DNA of 64,000 nt from Massospora cicadina (taxonomy: Eukaryota > Entomophthoromycota > Entomophthoromycetes > Entomophthorales > Entomophthoraceae), in NCBI GenBank assembly GCA_022478985.1, contig JAKSZP010014449.1, positions 124,001 through 188,000 of the forward strand. Direction: 5' to 3'. The notes beneath the pieces are model-generated. The model made no database searches and was not told the DNA's origin. It worked only from the letters and a program-made list of their open reading frames with translations. The position numbers were made by a program, and so were the translations under genes. Shown one piece after another: positions 10,971-20,671 of this stretch. Every line of letters begins with the position of its first letter. Position 1 is the stretch's first letter.

Positions 10971-11192
10971 TCATGTGGGATGGTGCCTATCATGAAGGCG
11001 GCAGATAAAGTTTAGAAGAGCCTGCCAATCTTGATGCCCAAAAACCCAGAAGGCAAGCCCAAATGCCAGAGGCGCTGCTACTTGAGAGACGTTAAATTGT
11101 ATAGTGAGGGAATTCACCAGTAAATGCAAAAAGGTTAAAATTGTAGATAGCAGCCTGGCAATGAACCAGGCTGACACGGCCCCAGGGCCCAT
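10971..11192 (-). CDS. Small membrane protein ORF inside an E-family LTR
   Basis: 73 residues, open, beginning MGPGAVSAWF. Two hydrophobic segments: about residues 8-27 (AWFIARLLSTILTFLHLLV) and 37-52 (AAPLAFGLAFWVFG). It then has HQDWQALLNFICRLHD. The last part aligns without gaps to PLAFWALHWVLTHPDW...LISRFHD in the solo LTR at 38.4 kb, and to PLAFWFVFWVLMHPNW in the LTR at 33.2-33.4 kb. The ORF is in the sense of the retrotransposon and wholly within the LTR apart from its stop. Predicted: a two-helix membrane protein of unknown function. The start codon may not be the original one, since upstream LTR sequence could encode more. Confidence 0.5.
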   Translation of the reverse strand: MGPGAVSAWFIARLLSTILTFLHLLVNSLTIQFNVSQVAAPLAFGLAFWVFGHQDWQALLNFICRLHDRHHPT

Positions 11193-11667
11193 GCTTTTGA
11201 TGTTGGGAAAAGTGAGATTGGAATGGAGGGTTTAAACTTTGTCATAAGGTAAAAAATCAGATTTTGAAACAGAATTTTATTAGATTTAAATTTTAAAAAA
11301 CTTTCAATTTTCTCATTATGTTAACACCGCTTAAATAGACAAAAAAATTTAGATAATAAATTAGACAAGCTTAGTATTGGGGCCCTCTAGGTTTGCCTAA
11401 CTTGACAAACTTTGAGTGTAGAGGGGGAAATAAATTTATTTGGAACTGACTTTAAAACTGTTGGCAGTAGGCCAAGTTGATGTCAGCTCATCCATGGGCG
11501 CCCAAATTGCCAATTTTCTTTGGCTTTGATGACTATAGTGATGGCATCTTATCTAACAGGCAGCAGGAACCTCCCAAGGCCACCCTACATAGGGGCAGTC
11601 CCATGAGGTTGGGAACAGGTTCAGGATGCCAAACCTGCCTGCACCTGGTCACTCTGGAAACCATTTG
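10988..11667 (-). repeat. E-family LTR, 3' part, separated by element D
   Basis: The downstream (3') part of a minus-strand E-family LTR whose first part lies at 17711-18200. The two are separated exactly by element D and its ATTTG duplication. It ends at TATCATG (minus-strand CATGATA), matching the CATGACA end of the solo E LTR at 38551. Reassembled, the LTR is about 1.17 kb and follows a purine tract (AAAAGGGAAGGG on the minus strand near 18204-18215). Confidence 0.7.
11663..11667. repeat. Target-site duplication of element D (left), ATTTG
   Basis: The five bases before the left LTR are ATTTG. The identical five follow the right LTR at 17706-17710. A perfect 5-bp duplication fixes both ends of element D. 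Confidence 0.93.
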
Positions 11668-12563
11668 TGTAAGAAAGTGTCTATAACTCTCCTGTTCCCA
11701 GTGTGGCGGTGAACGGTGCACAGACCCAACGCCAGGGAACTAGTCATTAGTCGTGAAGTTAGTAGAGCCCCACAGATGGTGTTGATCTGTAGTAACTTAG
11801 GGCGATGTTGGTTAACAATAAATATAAGAGCAAAACACAGACTAACAACCAGGCTGGAGTGGACCCCAAAGTGAGGTCCATACTTAAGCGATGTTCTGAG
11901 TGTGAGTGCATAGATGTCCTAGGTTGGAGGGAACCTGAGCAGCCCAGCAGTGCACAAGCGGAGAGAGTTACAGTTGTTAAAATTAAAAATCTAACATTGT
12001 GCGAGACCTCCTCAAAGAAGTTTGCGCACAGGTTCATCCAAGATATCATATATATAAAACATATAATAATGAAGGGTTTTTTATTATGGGGAAGTCAACC
12101 AACGGGAGATATTGGTCTTGAGAAAACAAAATTAAGGAAACTTGGGGAATCAATTGATGGAAGTGGTGCTAATATGAGGTGCACCAATGAGCGCACGCTT
12201 CCATTGGGCAGTGTGCTATACTTGGTAATTGACTGAACTTGAGTTATCAATTGTAGGCAAAGCTGACCTGAGCTGGAAAATTTTGAAGCCGAATGGGTTT
12301 TGAGACTTTGTTCACCAAGAAATCAAAGCAAACTATCATATAAATTGCAAATCAGATTCATTTTAATGCACCTGCCGTTATGCAGGGCCAAAATTCTCTT
12401 ACATCCCCAGGACCAACCTGGGCATACCTCGCCTTAACCCAGAGTAGATCCAAAGTATGTTTGAGGTCAGGGAGGCCTGCCAACTTCACCCTTTTGGCCT
12501 CCTGACATGCAGGTTTATCCTTGGTATCTGTTCCCATTATTATGACATTCTCAATCCATGACA
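11668..12563 (-). repeat. 3' LTR of element D
   Basis: 896 bp, matching 16810-17705 over its whole length. In the element sense it directly follows the purine tract AGAACGAGAGGGTAA. It carries two coding remnants: the DLKHTLDLLWVKAR motif at about 12430-12468 and the 96-residue membrane-protein ORF at 11759-12049. Confidence 0.92.
11759..12049 (-). CDS. Small membrane protein ORF inside the D 3' LTR
   Basis: 96 residues. Hydrophobic segments at about 19-36 (VRFLILTTVTLSACALLG) and 66-84 (AWLLVCVLLLYLLLTNIAL), separated by a polar loop with a His/Ser-rich stretch (MHSHSEHR). The same ORF is open in the other LTR (16900-17193). A diverged version with aligned hydrophobic segments lies in the LTR at 42.66-43.55 kb (see 42597-43019). 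It is sense-oriented relative to the element. The family is unknown to me. It is predicted to sit in a membrane; no signal peptide cleavage site is obvious. Confidence 0.5.
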   Translation of the reverse strand: MISWMNLCANFFEEVSHNVRFLILTTVTLSACALLGCSGSLQPRTSMHSHSEHRLSMDLTLGSTPAWLLVCVLLLYLLLTNIALSYYRSTPSVGLY

Positions 12564-12591
12564 TTACCCTCTCGTTCTTTTGGGGCTCCAC
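12358..12591 (-). CDS. ORF crossing the D internal region into its LTR
   Basis: 77 residues: starts just before the LTR in the internal region and runs about 205 bases into it. It contains CQEAKRVKLAGLPDLKHTLD and then LLWVKARYAQVGPG. The core DLKHTLD..WVKAR recurs in the right LTR (17542-17733), at 43.4 kb and at about 30.92 kb. A related DLAHVVDKRWVTAY form occurs in E-family LTRs (18.06-18.10, 34.35-34.39 and 37.04-37.08 kb). Changes fall mostly at third codon positions, implying it was selected as protein. Function unknown. Confidence 0.55.
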   Translation of the reverse strand: MEPQKNERVMSWIENVIIMGTDTKDKPACQEAKRVKLAGLPDLKHTLDLLWVKARYAQVGPGDVREFWPCITAGALK

Positions 12592-12599
12592 CCCCTTTA

Positions 12600-12860
12600 G
12601 GGGCTTGCGCCAGGCAAAAGTTCCTGTGGGACGGGGCCAACTTCATAGTCACAAAGGTTTGCTTTGGCTGAGATCTGTCAGCCTGGGGAAAACGCTTGTG
12701 GAAAATGTCAATCAGGTCTTGGACATGTGCACAGTTGCGCACTGGTACCCAACTGTTTTCCACTGCATCAAATCGTTTCCAGGATACCAGGTACTCATGT
12801 CTTCTTTTTTACTCAGCGGGAGGCTACATTTTTCTCCAATCCCACTCTAGTGCCCCATCC
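12600..12860 (-). pseudogene. Chromodomain of element D integrase tail
   Basis: Minus-strand translation gives EYLVSWKRFDAVENSWVPV followed by a C-terminal helix with HVQDLIDIFHKRFPQ. This is the chromodomain pattern (YLV.WK......SW.P...h....I..F) found at the integrase C-terminus of chromoviruses, where it directs integration to chromatin marks. The 70-residue frame 12551-12763 holds the second half; the first half is in an adjoining frame. Confidence 0.75.
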
Positions 12861-13449
12861 ACGAGATAATCCTTGGAAGTTTCTAGTGAGGGGCCCTCAA
12901 ACAATTTCAATTTGCTTTCATGAAAGACTGAAAAGATCTGAAATGAAGAGGGAAGATCTAATTGGTATTAGACGTGGCCCACCTTTCTAACAACGCGGTA
13001 AGGGACAATACTCTTTGGTCCCAGCTTTTTCATGGCTGCTTGGTAAGGATATTTTGAGAATTAAGCATCATAAAATCCCCTTCTTTGTAATGTGGACACA
13101 CTCGCCTTTTTCCATTGATGTTCTCCTCATAAACTTGCATTACTGCCTTCAAACTAGTTGAAACCCCCTGGTGTACTTTCTTGATAGTATAGCAAAGTCC
13201 ACCATCGCTTCAACTTTTGATCCACAACTGGGCTCCATGTTGAAGGCGGGGTTAAACCCATGGTTGGCGAAAAATGGGTAACAAACTGATATATGCAGGA
13301 AGCGTGTTTTTATAGCTAAATTGGACCATAGGAAGGTGAGAAACCCAATCTGAATGATATGCGGCAGTGTGACACCGCAAAAACTGTTTCAAGAACTGGT
13401 TCACTCGTTCAGTCTGCCCATCTGATTGGGAGTGATAGGCATTTGAACG

Positions 13450-13701
13450 TCAGGGGCGAATCTGAAGAATCTTACACAACTCTTCCCAAAAGACAGAGGT
13501 AAACTGGGTTCCCAAATTGCTAATAATTTCTTGGGGGACCCCTTGAAGCGCAAACACATGAGTGATGAAGAGCCTAGCCATCTCAGCCGCGGTTATTGTG
13601 GTTCTAAAAAGAATAAAGTGGGCGAAATTTGTAAAAAGGTCCACCACTGCCATGATGGCATCATAAACATCAGAAACAGGTAATTCCACAATGAAATCCA
13701 C
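13450..13701 (-). pseudogene. Integrase core of element D
   Basis: An 84-residue frame with the core-domain pattern DFIVELP...YDAIMAVVDLFTNFAHFI...VFALQGVPQEIISNLGTQF. It matches gypsy integrases in which DFIxxLP carries the first catalytic Asp and SDRGxQF the second. Here the second site reads SNLG, so the catalytic Asp is replaced by Asn. The C-terminal integrase zone from 13.45 down to 12.9 kb is broken. Not active. Confidence 0.85.
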
Positions 13702-14747
13702 TGATAGGGAAATCCAGGGCTCTTCAGCCTTTTAAACTGGTACCAACAATCCTGCTAGTGGCTGCCAATTTGGTTGCAGACCAGCACTCTTTACAATACC
13801 TGCCCACCTGAGCGGGTAACCCCTTTCAATTGTAATTGTGGTGAATTAGCTCCAGAGTCTTCGCCTTCTCAGGATGACCAACTGTGATTCCATCATGATA
13901 GTCCAAGATGATTTCCAGGTGAAGTGGTCCAGTGGGATCCCATAGGCCCCTGAAACCACACCATCTCATCCTTCATGTGGCAATCCCTGGTAATGTCCTC
14001 CTTATTCTTTGCGCTTTTGGCAAGAACCATAGTATATTTAGCTGAAAAAAGGCTGAGAAAGGACTACCTTTCTGAACATCCCATATTCCTCCGCATTTTC
14101 CAGATGAGCAAGCGCTGGCCCATAGACCAAGGGAGAGGGAAGTTGAGACACAATCTTGCCCTGCGGAATCATTAACTGGGTATTATGCACCTCTACCTCT
14201 TTCTGATCAGGAGCTAATGTAGGGTTGCGGCGCAAAGCATCCACTAAACTATTCTCATTGCCTTAGTAACTTCATAAGAAAATGCAAATTGGGCAAGGGT
14301 CTCATGCCAATGGGTTTGCCTCGGGGTCAAGACATTATTGCGCAGTAATACAGTAATGTGCGGTGATCAGTACATATGCATAAAGGCTGGGAAGAGCCAT
14401 GCAGTTGATGACGCTAATAAAGTCAGCGCCTCAACCACTGCTAATAATTCTTTATCATATATTGCCATAATATAACTCTGGCATAGACATCTTTTTGGAA
14501 AAATATCCCACTGGATGCTCTATTCCATATTCAACTACTTATAATAAGGCAGCCACTATGGCGAAGTTGAATGCACCAGTAGACATAATGAACTCCTTTC
14601 AGGATCTACATATCTAAGGATGGACATGGACAACAGGGTGCACTTTACTTATTGGAAAGCATACTTCAAAATGAGGGACCATTGGAGCACTTTAGCTCCA
14701 CTCGCCTTATACAGGGGCGCCACCAACTCAGAAAGATTGGCGTGAAC

Positions 14748-15352
14748 TTATTGAGGAACGTACACGCCCCACCCCAAAAAAAAACTCCTCAATTCCTTGA
14801 CCAAGGCTGGGGTGGTCCACGCTTGAATCGCCTTCTCCTTGTCTGGAGTTATCATGTGTCCATGGTCAAACACGAAGTTGCCTGGAAAGATGACCTGGGA
14901 CTTGAAGAATTCACACTTACTGATCTTCAGCGTAAGATTAGCTGCCTTTAACCTCTCCACCACTTGCCAAAGGTGTACTGCATGGGACTCATGATCTGGG
15001 GAAAACAAAAGAATATCATCCATGTAGGCAACCGTTCATACCCCCAACAAGTCCCCCAAAGCCGCATCAATATGGCGTTGAAAGATGCAGGAGCATACTT
15101 AATCCCAAAGGGCATGACCCAAAATTGGAAAATCCCTTTTCTGGTAAGGAATGCAGTTAGCCACTCCTGGCCCTTCATAATCCGGATCTGATTGAACTCA
15201 TTTAAGCAATCCAGTTTGGAGAAGACTTTTGCCTTCTCCACATAGCGCACAATCTGTAAATCCAAAGGGATGGGATGCAAGTATGATACAATAACATTGT
15301 TTAGATTCCCATAATCTATGCAAGGGCGAAAAGTGCCATCAGCTCTCTCCAC
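14748..15352 (-). pseudogene. Reverse transcriptase of element D
   Basis: Two frames. 14948-15352 has DGTFRPCIDYGNLNN, KVFSKLDCLNEFNQIRI and FQFWVMPFGIKYAPASF. 14748-15023 continues with MDDILLFSPDHESH, the catalytic Asp pair, and ISKCEFFKSQVIFPGNFV. These are Ty3/gypsy RT motifs 2-7. One frameshift between the frames near 15.02 kb separates the fingers from the catalytic MDD. Gypsy RT copies the RNA genome in the virus-like particle. Confidence 0.9.
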
Positions 15353-15766
15353 AAAAAGAAATGGAGAGCATACTAGAGAGGTACACTAAAAATTCTCGCC
15401 CTTTGCTAACTGCTCTTTAACCCACACATTTAATTCTGCTTCCTCCCATATGATCAAAGGGTAAATCAGGGAATATATATGCACCAGATCAACAGTGAGC
15501 TAGAACTCGCAATCAAACTCTGAATGAGCACATAATTTATTGGCTGAAGCCGCATCAAACGAAGGTTCCAGACCTTCCAAACAGGAAGGTAAAGGTACCT
15601 CCAGTGAGGGCTTAGACAATGGAGAGAGACTAAGAGTGTGGATATTGGGCCAGTGGGGCATATTACACTAAAAATTAGCCTCAGGTAATGGAACAATTAA
15701 TATACGACCATTCTTTAATGTTAAGGATAGGGTATTGTCTCTCAAGCTGGTCCCAGCATCAAACTT

Positions 15767-16090
15767 TCACCACCATTTCACTCTTAAAATAATGTGGTAC
15801 AAAAGGTTTTTGATAGCTTGAGAACAGTCCGTCAAAAGATACTTGCCCACTTGATAATCCACTAAACCTATCACATTCAGGGTGGGGATACCTTGAGAAG
15901 CCCCTCCCATAACCATACCACCTGGCAAGTAACTAAGCTCAAGGTAGTCAGCTAGGTCCTGGTCAATAAAATTCTCAGAGGCTCCAGTATCCGCCAAGAT
16001 AATAGTGCTAATTTTACCTGAAGGGGGTAAAAGGGTATCAGTTAACAAAAAATATCCTGAATGATTTTTATTTATAGCAGACAACGTCAA
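15767..16090 (-). pseudogene. Aspartic protease of element D (canonical)
   Basis: A 107-residue frame with ILADTGASENFIDQDLADYL. DTGAS is the retroviral aspartyl-protease active site, which is intact. The preceding LSAINKNHSGYFLLTDTLL resembles the pre-protease stretch of element B at 43.85-43.95 kb. Retroviral proteases act as dimers to cut the Gag-Pol polyprotein. Confidence 0.8.
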
Positions 16091-16320
16091 AACTTCACCA
16101 CAAATTTTCTTCAGGCATCAAAATACCTCTAGTGTACATTTCTGCATCAAAGAAAGGAGAGAAATAGTCGGCCACTCTTACTAATGAGGTCACATATCCC
16201 ACCATATCTTCAGCAACTGCATAAACATTTTTGTATTTAATAAGTAACTCCTTTTCAGCTTCCTGTGTTCTGTGGATCATGGTTGTGGTCAAGCGTAAGT
16301 TATCTGGATAGATTTATACA

Positions 16321-16680
16321 CTAAAATTGGGTCCATATTTGAGTCATAAGAGAAGATCTATGGCTCAGTTGTATATATGGAAACGTTGTTAACAGATTTT
16401 GGGCCAAAAACGACACCATACCCATTTTGGCGGTGGGTTGTGCACCATTGTCCAGAGCCATCACCACCAGGCCCTTCATCAATGATCCTGCCTGCACCAC
16501 CTGAATGCAGTGACAAGGAAAAACCAATTTAATTGTGTCAATTTTGTGAAATTTGGTGGAAATCAGGAAATCACAACTCTCAGATTGTGAAGCATCTGTA
16601 TCCACCTGGTATGAGCAAGAAAAGGTGAGTACTTTCCAGTTGTAGGTATTAAAAATAATAACAATATGCTCCAACCTTTG
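16321..16680 (-). pseudogene. Second protease-like segment in element D
   Basis: Within a long minus frame (16321-16866) the stretch SYQVDTDASQSESCDFLIS followed by IQVVQAGSLMKGLVVMALD resembles an aspartyl-protease domain (VDTGAS...FIS, then the conserved G....V hairpin), with the active-site Gly replaced by Asp. It lies upstream of the canonical protease, where gag should be. It could be a duplicated protease, a piece of another gypsy family, or a chance match. The part of the frame above about 16.7 kb runs into the LTR and is probably spurious. Confidence 0.4.
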
Positions 16681-16809
16681 GAAAAAAAAGAAAAAAGTGG
16701 TGAGCCTCACCATGGCTGTGACCAACAGCTGGCGCACTCCGCTTGCACTTTGTGGAAGTCCCACGTGGAAAAAGTTTGTGCATTCAAAGTAAGGTGGTTG
16801 GTCAACTAA

Positions 16810-17705
16810 TGTAAAGAGAGTATTTATAACTCTCCTGTTCCAAGCATGGTGGTACACAGTGCACATACCAACGCCAGGAACTAGTCATTAGTCGTGAAGT
16901 TAATAGAGCCCCACAGAGGGTTCTTTAGCTGCAGTATTATTTAGGGTGAGGGTTTTTAACAATAAATATAGGAACAAAATCCAGACTAATAACCAGGCTG
17001 AAGTGGACCCTAAAGTGAGGTCCATACCCAAGCGATGTTCTGAGTGTGAGTGCATAGATGTCTTAGGTTGAAGGGAACCTGAGCAGCCCAGCAGTGCACA
17101 AGCGGAGAGAGTTACAGTTGTTAAAATAAAAAATCTAACACTGTGCGAGACCTCCTCAAAGAAGTTTGCGCACAGGTTCATCCAAGATAACATATATAAA
17201 ATGTATACTAATGAAGGGTTCTTATTATGAGGGAAAGTCGACCAACTGAAGAGATTGGTCTTGAGAATACAATTTTAAGAAAACTTGGGGGAATCAATTG
17301 ATGGAAGTGGTGCTAATCTGATGTGCACCAATAAGTGCACGCTTCTATTGGGTAGTATGCTTTACTTGGTAATTGACTGAACTTGGGTTATCTTTGTAGG
17401 CAAGGCGACCTGAGATGGAAATTTTGAAAACTGAATGGGTTTTGAAACCCCATTCACCAAGAAATTGAAGTGAACTGTCTTTTTTAATTGCAAAGCTGGT
17501 TCGTTGCAATGCACTTGCTGTTATGAAGGGCCAAACTTCTATTACATTCCAGTACCAACCTGGGAATACCTCGCCTTAACCCAGCGTTGATACAAGGTAT
17601 GTTTGAGGTCATGGAGGCTTTTTAACTTCACCCTTTTGGCCTCCTGACATGCAGCTTTATCCTTGTTGTTTGTCCCCACTATTATGTTATTCTCAAGCCA
17701 TGACA
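16810..17705 (-). repeat. 5' LTR of element D
   Basis: 896 bp, same ends as the left LTR. It holds the homologous 97-residue membrane ORF (16900-17193) and the DLKHTLYQRWVKARY motif (about 17575-17610). TSD ATTTG follows at 17706-17710. Confidence 0.92.
16900..17193 (-). CDS. Small membrane protein ORF inside the D 5' LTR
   Basis: 97 residues, homologous to 11759-12049. It starts MLSWMNLCANFFEEVSH, has a hydrophobic segment VRFFILTTVTLSACALLG, the HSHSEHR loop, and a second hydrophobic segment AWLLVWILFLYLLL. The two LTR copies differ by substitutions but both stay open, although the element's pol genes are broken. The last dozen residues differ between the copies. Confidence 0.5.
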   Translation of the reverse strand: MLSWMNLCANFFEEVSHSVRFFILTTVTLSACALLGCSGSLQPKTSMHSHSEHRLGMDLTLGSTSAWLLVWILFLYLLLKTLTLNNTAAKEPSVGLY

Positions 17706-17710
17706 ATTTG

Positions 17711-18200
17711 GCCAAGTGGGAATTATTATGCAAATATTTTGGTGTGTTCAGGGTGGGATTTGAACTGTGGGCTGCATTTCACAATGGCCAATGCCATCAA
17801 GTTTTTTCAACTCTTTTAAATTTTTTACTTCATTAATTGAAACTTTGTTAATTGTGATTGTGCAACCAGCGGGCTTTGTTGCCATAGATTTGGAACTCCC
17901 AGGCTTTGATACTGAATGCTCGTTGCCCTTGATATTGTTCAAACCTTTTCCCATTTGTATTCCAACTCCCTAATAACTCAGCACAAATTCTCTGGATTTG
18001 CTGTATCAATTCTGCCAAAGTCAATACTAGGACAGGCGGCGGTGTCTTTAAAAGGTAAGCTGTTACCCAACGCTTGTCCACCACATGGGCAAGGTCACCC
18101 TGGGAGACGAGGAGATCAGCTTGCCTTTTTGGCCCCTTTTTCAATGGGAATGGGAATGCTACCCGGTCCAAATGGAGAGGACACTCCCCAGGACTTATGT
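17711..18200 (-). repeat. E-family LTR, first part, separated by element D
   Basis: Starts (minus strand) just after AAAAGGGAAGGG with TAACATAAGTCCTGGGGAG, matching the TGTAAGTC..GGGGA start of the LTRs at 34489 and 36935. It encodes the motif GDLAHVVDKRWVTAYLL (about 18050-18100) followed by a PP-rich linker and LAELIQQIQRICAELLG, all in the 107-residue frame 17848-18171. It continues at 10988-11667 on the other side of element D. Confidence 0.7.
17848..18171 (-). CDS. LTR-encoded ORF with the DLAHVVDKRWVTAY motif
   Basis: 107 residues inside the E LTR. The N-terminal basic stretch (PLKKGPKRQADLL) and motif DLAHVVDKRWVTAY are followed by a predicted helix LTLAELIQQIQRICAELLG. The same three-part order is present at 34232-34414 (SDLTHMMDEWWVMAY ... 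LLKKIGEVCAEI) and at about 37006-37180 plus (SNLARVVDECWVTS ... LIKLIEGTCQEIMQ). A protein-level pattern in three copies supports it as coding. No known family recognised. Confidence 0.5.
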   Translation of the reverse strand: MDRVAFPFPLKKGPKRQADLLVSQGDLAHVVDKRWVTAYLLKTPPPVLVLTLAELIQQIQRICAELLGSWNTNGKRFEQYQGQRAFSIKAWEFQIYGNKARWLHNHN

Positions 18201-18215
18201 TACCCTTCCCTTTTG

Positions 18216-18655
18216 CTAAAGGGGAGCGCCAACACTGTGGAAGTGAGAGAGGGTCATATTTTTATGGGCCTTGGTCAACTTGATCTCCATCAGAGTAACA
18301 ATCTTTGGGGGAGGACGGGGAGCATTTGGGTGGGTAATATGGAAAACTTTGACCAACTTCAAACAATTGGAACAATCCCGTGCGCTATCACAGCTTTTTT
18401 CATAGGCCAGATAGCCCTTCCACACAATAAAAAGATATTGGACTAAACGGCAGGATTTGTAGGAAGCCAGGATGCCCTCAACTTCGGCTTCCTCCATGTC
18501 CTCAATCATGATGGGCTCTGGGTCTGAGGGGATTGCACCCTTAAATGGAGACAACTGGGACACATGGAAGACTGGGTGTTACTTCCAGTGTTGTGGCAAT
18601 TTTAAATGGAAAACGCCATTTCCCAGATACTCTTCCATCTGGTGGTGTTAGAATC
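18216..18655 (-). pseudogene. E-family integrase tail with chromodomain
   Basis: The frame 18216-18563 begins MSQLSPFKGAIPSDPEPIM and contains EAEVEGILASYKSCRLVQYL, then FIVWKGYLAYEKSCDSARDC, the chromodomain of a chromovirus integrase with its aromatic and Trp positions. Upstream (to 18655) the translation in broken frames matches HLVEADMGNGEF and MFHASQLS of the E copy at 34.8-34.9 kb. The rest of the E element is missing because element F abuts at 18656. Confidence 0.8.
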
Positions 18656-19390
18656 CGGCAAGCTTTACGCTCACTGGTGCTGAATCATCTGGAAATTCAC
18701 AAGATACTTACACATAAAAAATACCTTTTTAATAAAAGTAAAAATTGAGTTTTTAAAGATTTTACTAGTTTGGCCAGGCAATCAAAAGGACCCTCTTGAT
18801 ATTGGAATGCTGAGTATTTAAATCAACTCAAGGCTTGAAGTGAGTCAGATGAGAAATTCATTATAGGCCATGCTTATCTGAATTAGGTAATATGGGCTGT
18901 TGCCTATTGGATCATTTTTAACTTGCCTTACTTCATTAAATGGCCAATGGAGGGCGATGATAGGTAGTTTAGATCCATGAGAAAAGTTTTTAATATTTTA
19001 TCCAGTTATTTTATGGGAAAATATTTTTACATTGTTAGGCCTCATCCAGCCCTATAAAAGGGAAGGTCTCCACGGTGTATGTTGAACTAAATTAGTTGTA
19101 AGATGAGAAGGAACCTCTAAAAGATTTCCTTAATTTCCCACATGGTCAGTACAATCTGATCGCTCTAATTAGTGTTAATTGCCCATGTTTTATTAATAAA
19201 AGTGTTACCCCAATTCTCAGGGTTCCACTGAGAATTGACCAGGGTCTTAAGCCATTATTGTCATTATTTTCATCTGAAATATTCTTATTTTGAGATTGGA
19301 CTTGTAATTGGTTGATGGTAATTGGTAAATTGGGATGATTCTTGCCCAATACATTCTTTTGTCAAATTTAAAAATGGCAATTGTCTGACA
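18656..19390 (-). repeat. 3' LTR of element F
   Basis: 735 bp, aligning with 24259-25008. It contains CCTATAAAAGGG (a TATA-like promoter site on the plus strand of the alignment) and the shared end TGTCTGACA. The pair differ by many substitutions and indels, so the insertion is old. Confidence 0.82.
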
Positions 19391-19495
19391 TCACCCCCTC
19401 AATAATGTTGGGGGAGTGTAGGGCTGTAGGAAGCGGTCATATACTCAATTGATGTTATCCCTGTAGCTAAGGACTTTATAGAGTATTCGTTTCTA

Positions 19496-20671
19496 CTCTT
19501 GTAAAAGATGGTGAAGGACCCTCCCAAATTGATCTAAGCTTGCTACTTCTAGGAGTGATGCGATTATGGTAGTATAAGACCATATCAGACACTTGTACTG
19601 AAAGCAGGGGAGCTGAAGCTTATTGACAGCTTGTCTTTCTCTAGTAACCGTTTTAGCTAGGCTACTCATAGCCTCATATTGAAGCTGAATGATAGCTGAG
19701 CCAATCTTCTCATGCTTTTTCAGGTTCCTCAACACTAGAGAAGACATCCTTAGCTAAAAGTGCTGGTATCCCTGGTTCTGACCTATATAAAACATGGATT
19801 GGGGACATTTTCAGGATCCAGTGATAACTAATCTGATATGCTAAAACAGCAATGGGTAGGAATTGATCCCCGTGAAGTGGATCAGAGGATGCATCTTACG
19901 TAAGATGGAAACCAAGGTTCCATTTGCTCCCTCCATGGTCCCATTGGTAAAGAGATTATATGGAGCTGAGAAAAGTTGTTGGGCTCCCATGGAGGTAGCT
20001 AGGATTTCATCTACTCTGTAGGTGAAGCTCTTACCACTTTCGCAGAGCAGTACTTGGGAACAGACATGATGTGTAAAAAAGTTTTGATGTAAAAATGTGG
20101 CTGTGGCCTTGGTCGTTTGGGCAGGAAATGCCACAGCTTCAACCTACTTAGTAAAGTAGTCAATGCCTACTAAGATGAATTTGTTTCCACCAGTAGTCTG
20201 AGGGAGGGGATCTACTACGTCTAGGCTGATGGTGTGTAACAGTTGTTGAGGGTAGTTGGTTGATATTGGTATCTAGTCTTGAAACTGGATTGATTCTTAG
20301 ACGTGAGGCAGGCATCTAAGACTTTGAAAATAGTTTCCATAATTTTTTCCAATTTTTCAGATCCCTAATCTAATCATAGGTTTTTTTGCTCCCCCATGAC
20401 CTAAGCTGGATTGAGCTTCTATAATAACAGGTACACGTTCTGAGGGCCGAAGGTAAGGCAGCCACTCTGCCCCCACCTGCTTGTACATTTTCCCACTCTC
20501 CACTTTTGTGTTGTTGGAGTGCTGGGCTAACATTTTCTGGACAGGCTCATCATCCTTCTGCCAGTCATTTGGAGTCATTAGGAGGTCATATAACCTCTCC
20601 TCCTCAATATTATCCAAGTGAAGGACTGGCAGCTGAGTTAACCCATCACATTCATGTGACAGGTTCCACAC
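19496..20671 (-). pseudogene. Integrase of element F
   Basis: The N-terminal zone at 20357-20671 has PVIIEAQSSLGHGGAKKPMI, matching the HWAVGHGRLQKT zinc-binding start of element C integrase. The core follows at 19841-20134 with VAFPAQTTKATATFLHQNFF, LFTNGTMEGANGTLVSILRK (catalytic Glu zone). Stops separate the pieces. The C-terminal zone is 19493-19747. Confidence 0.75.

Larger units (their letters stand above)
11668..17705 (-). mobile_element. Gypsy element D (chromovirus type), nested in an E-family LTR
   Basis: A 6,038-bp LTR retrotransposon on the minus strand. The LTRs at 11668-12563 and 16810-17705 are 896 bp each and begin TGTCATGG / end CTTACA in the element sense. Internal order on the minus strand: protease-like segments (15.8-16.6 kb), RT (14.75-15.35), RNase H debris, integrase (13.45-13.70), chromodomain (12.6-12.85), purine tract (12564-12590). 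The order PR-RT-RH-IN-chromo is Ty3/gypsy chromovirus. There is little room for gag between the 5' LTR and PR, and no CCHC knuckle is seen. RT and IN carry frameshifts and substitutions, so it is inactive on its own. Confidence 0.93.
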
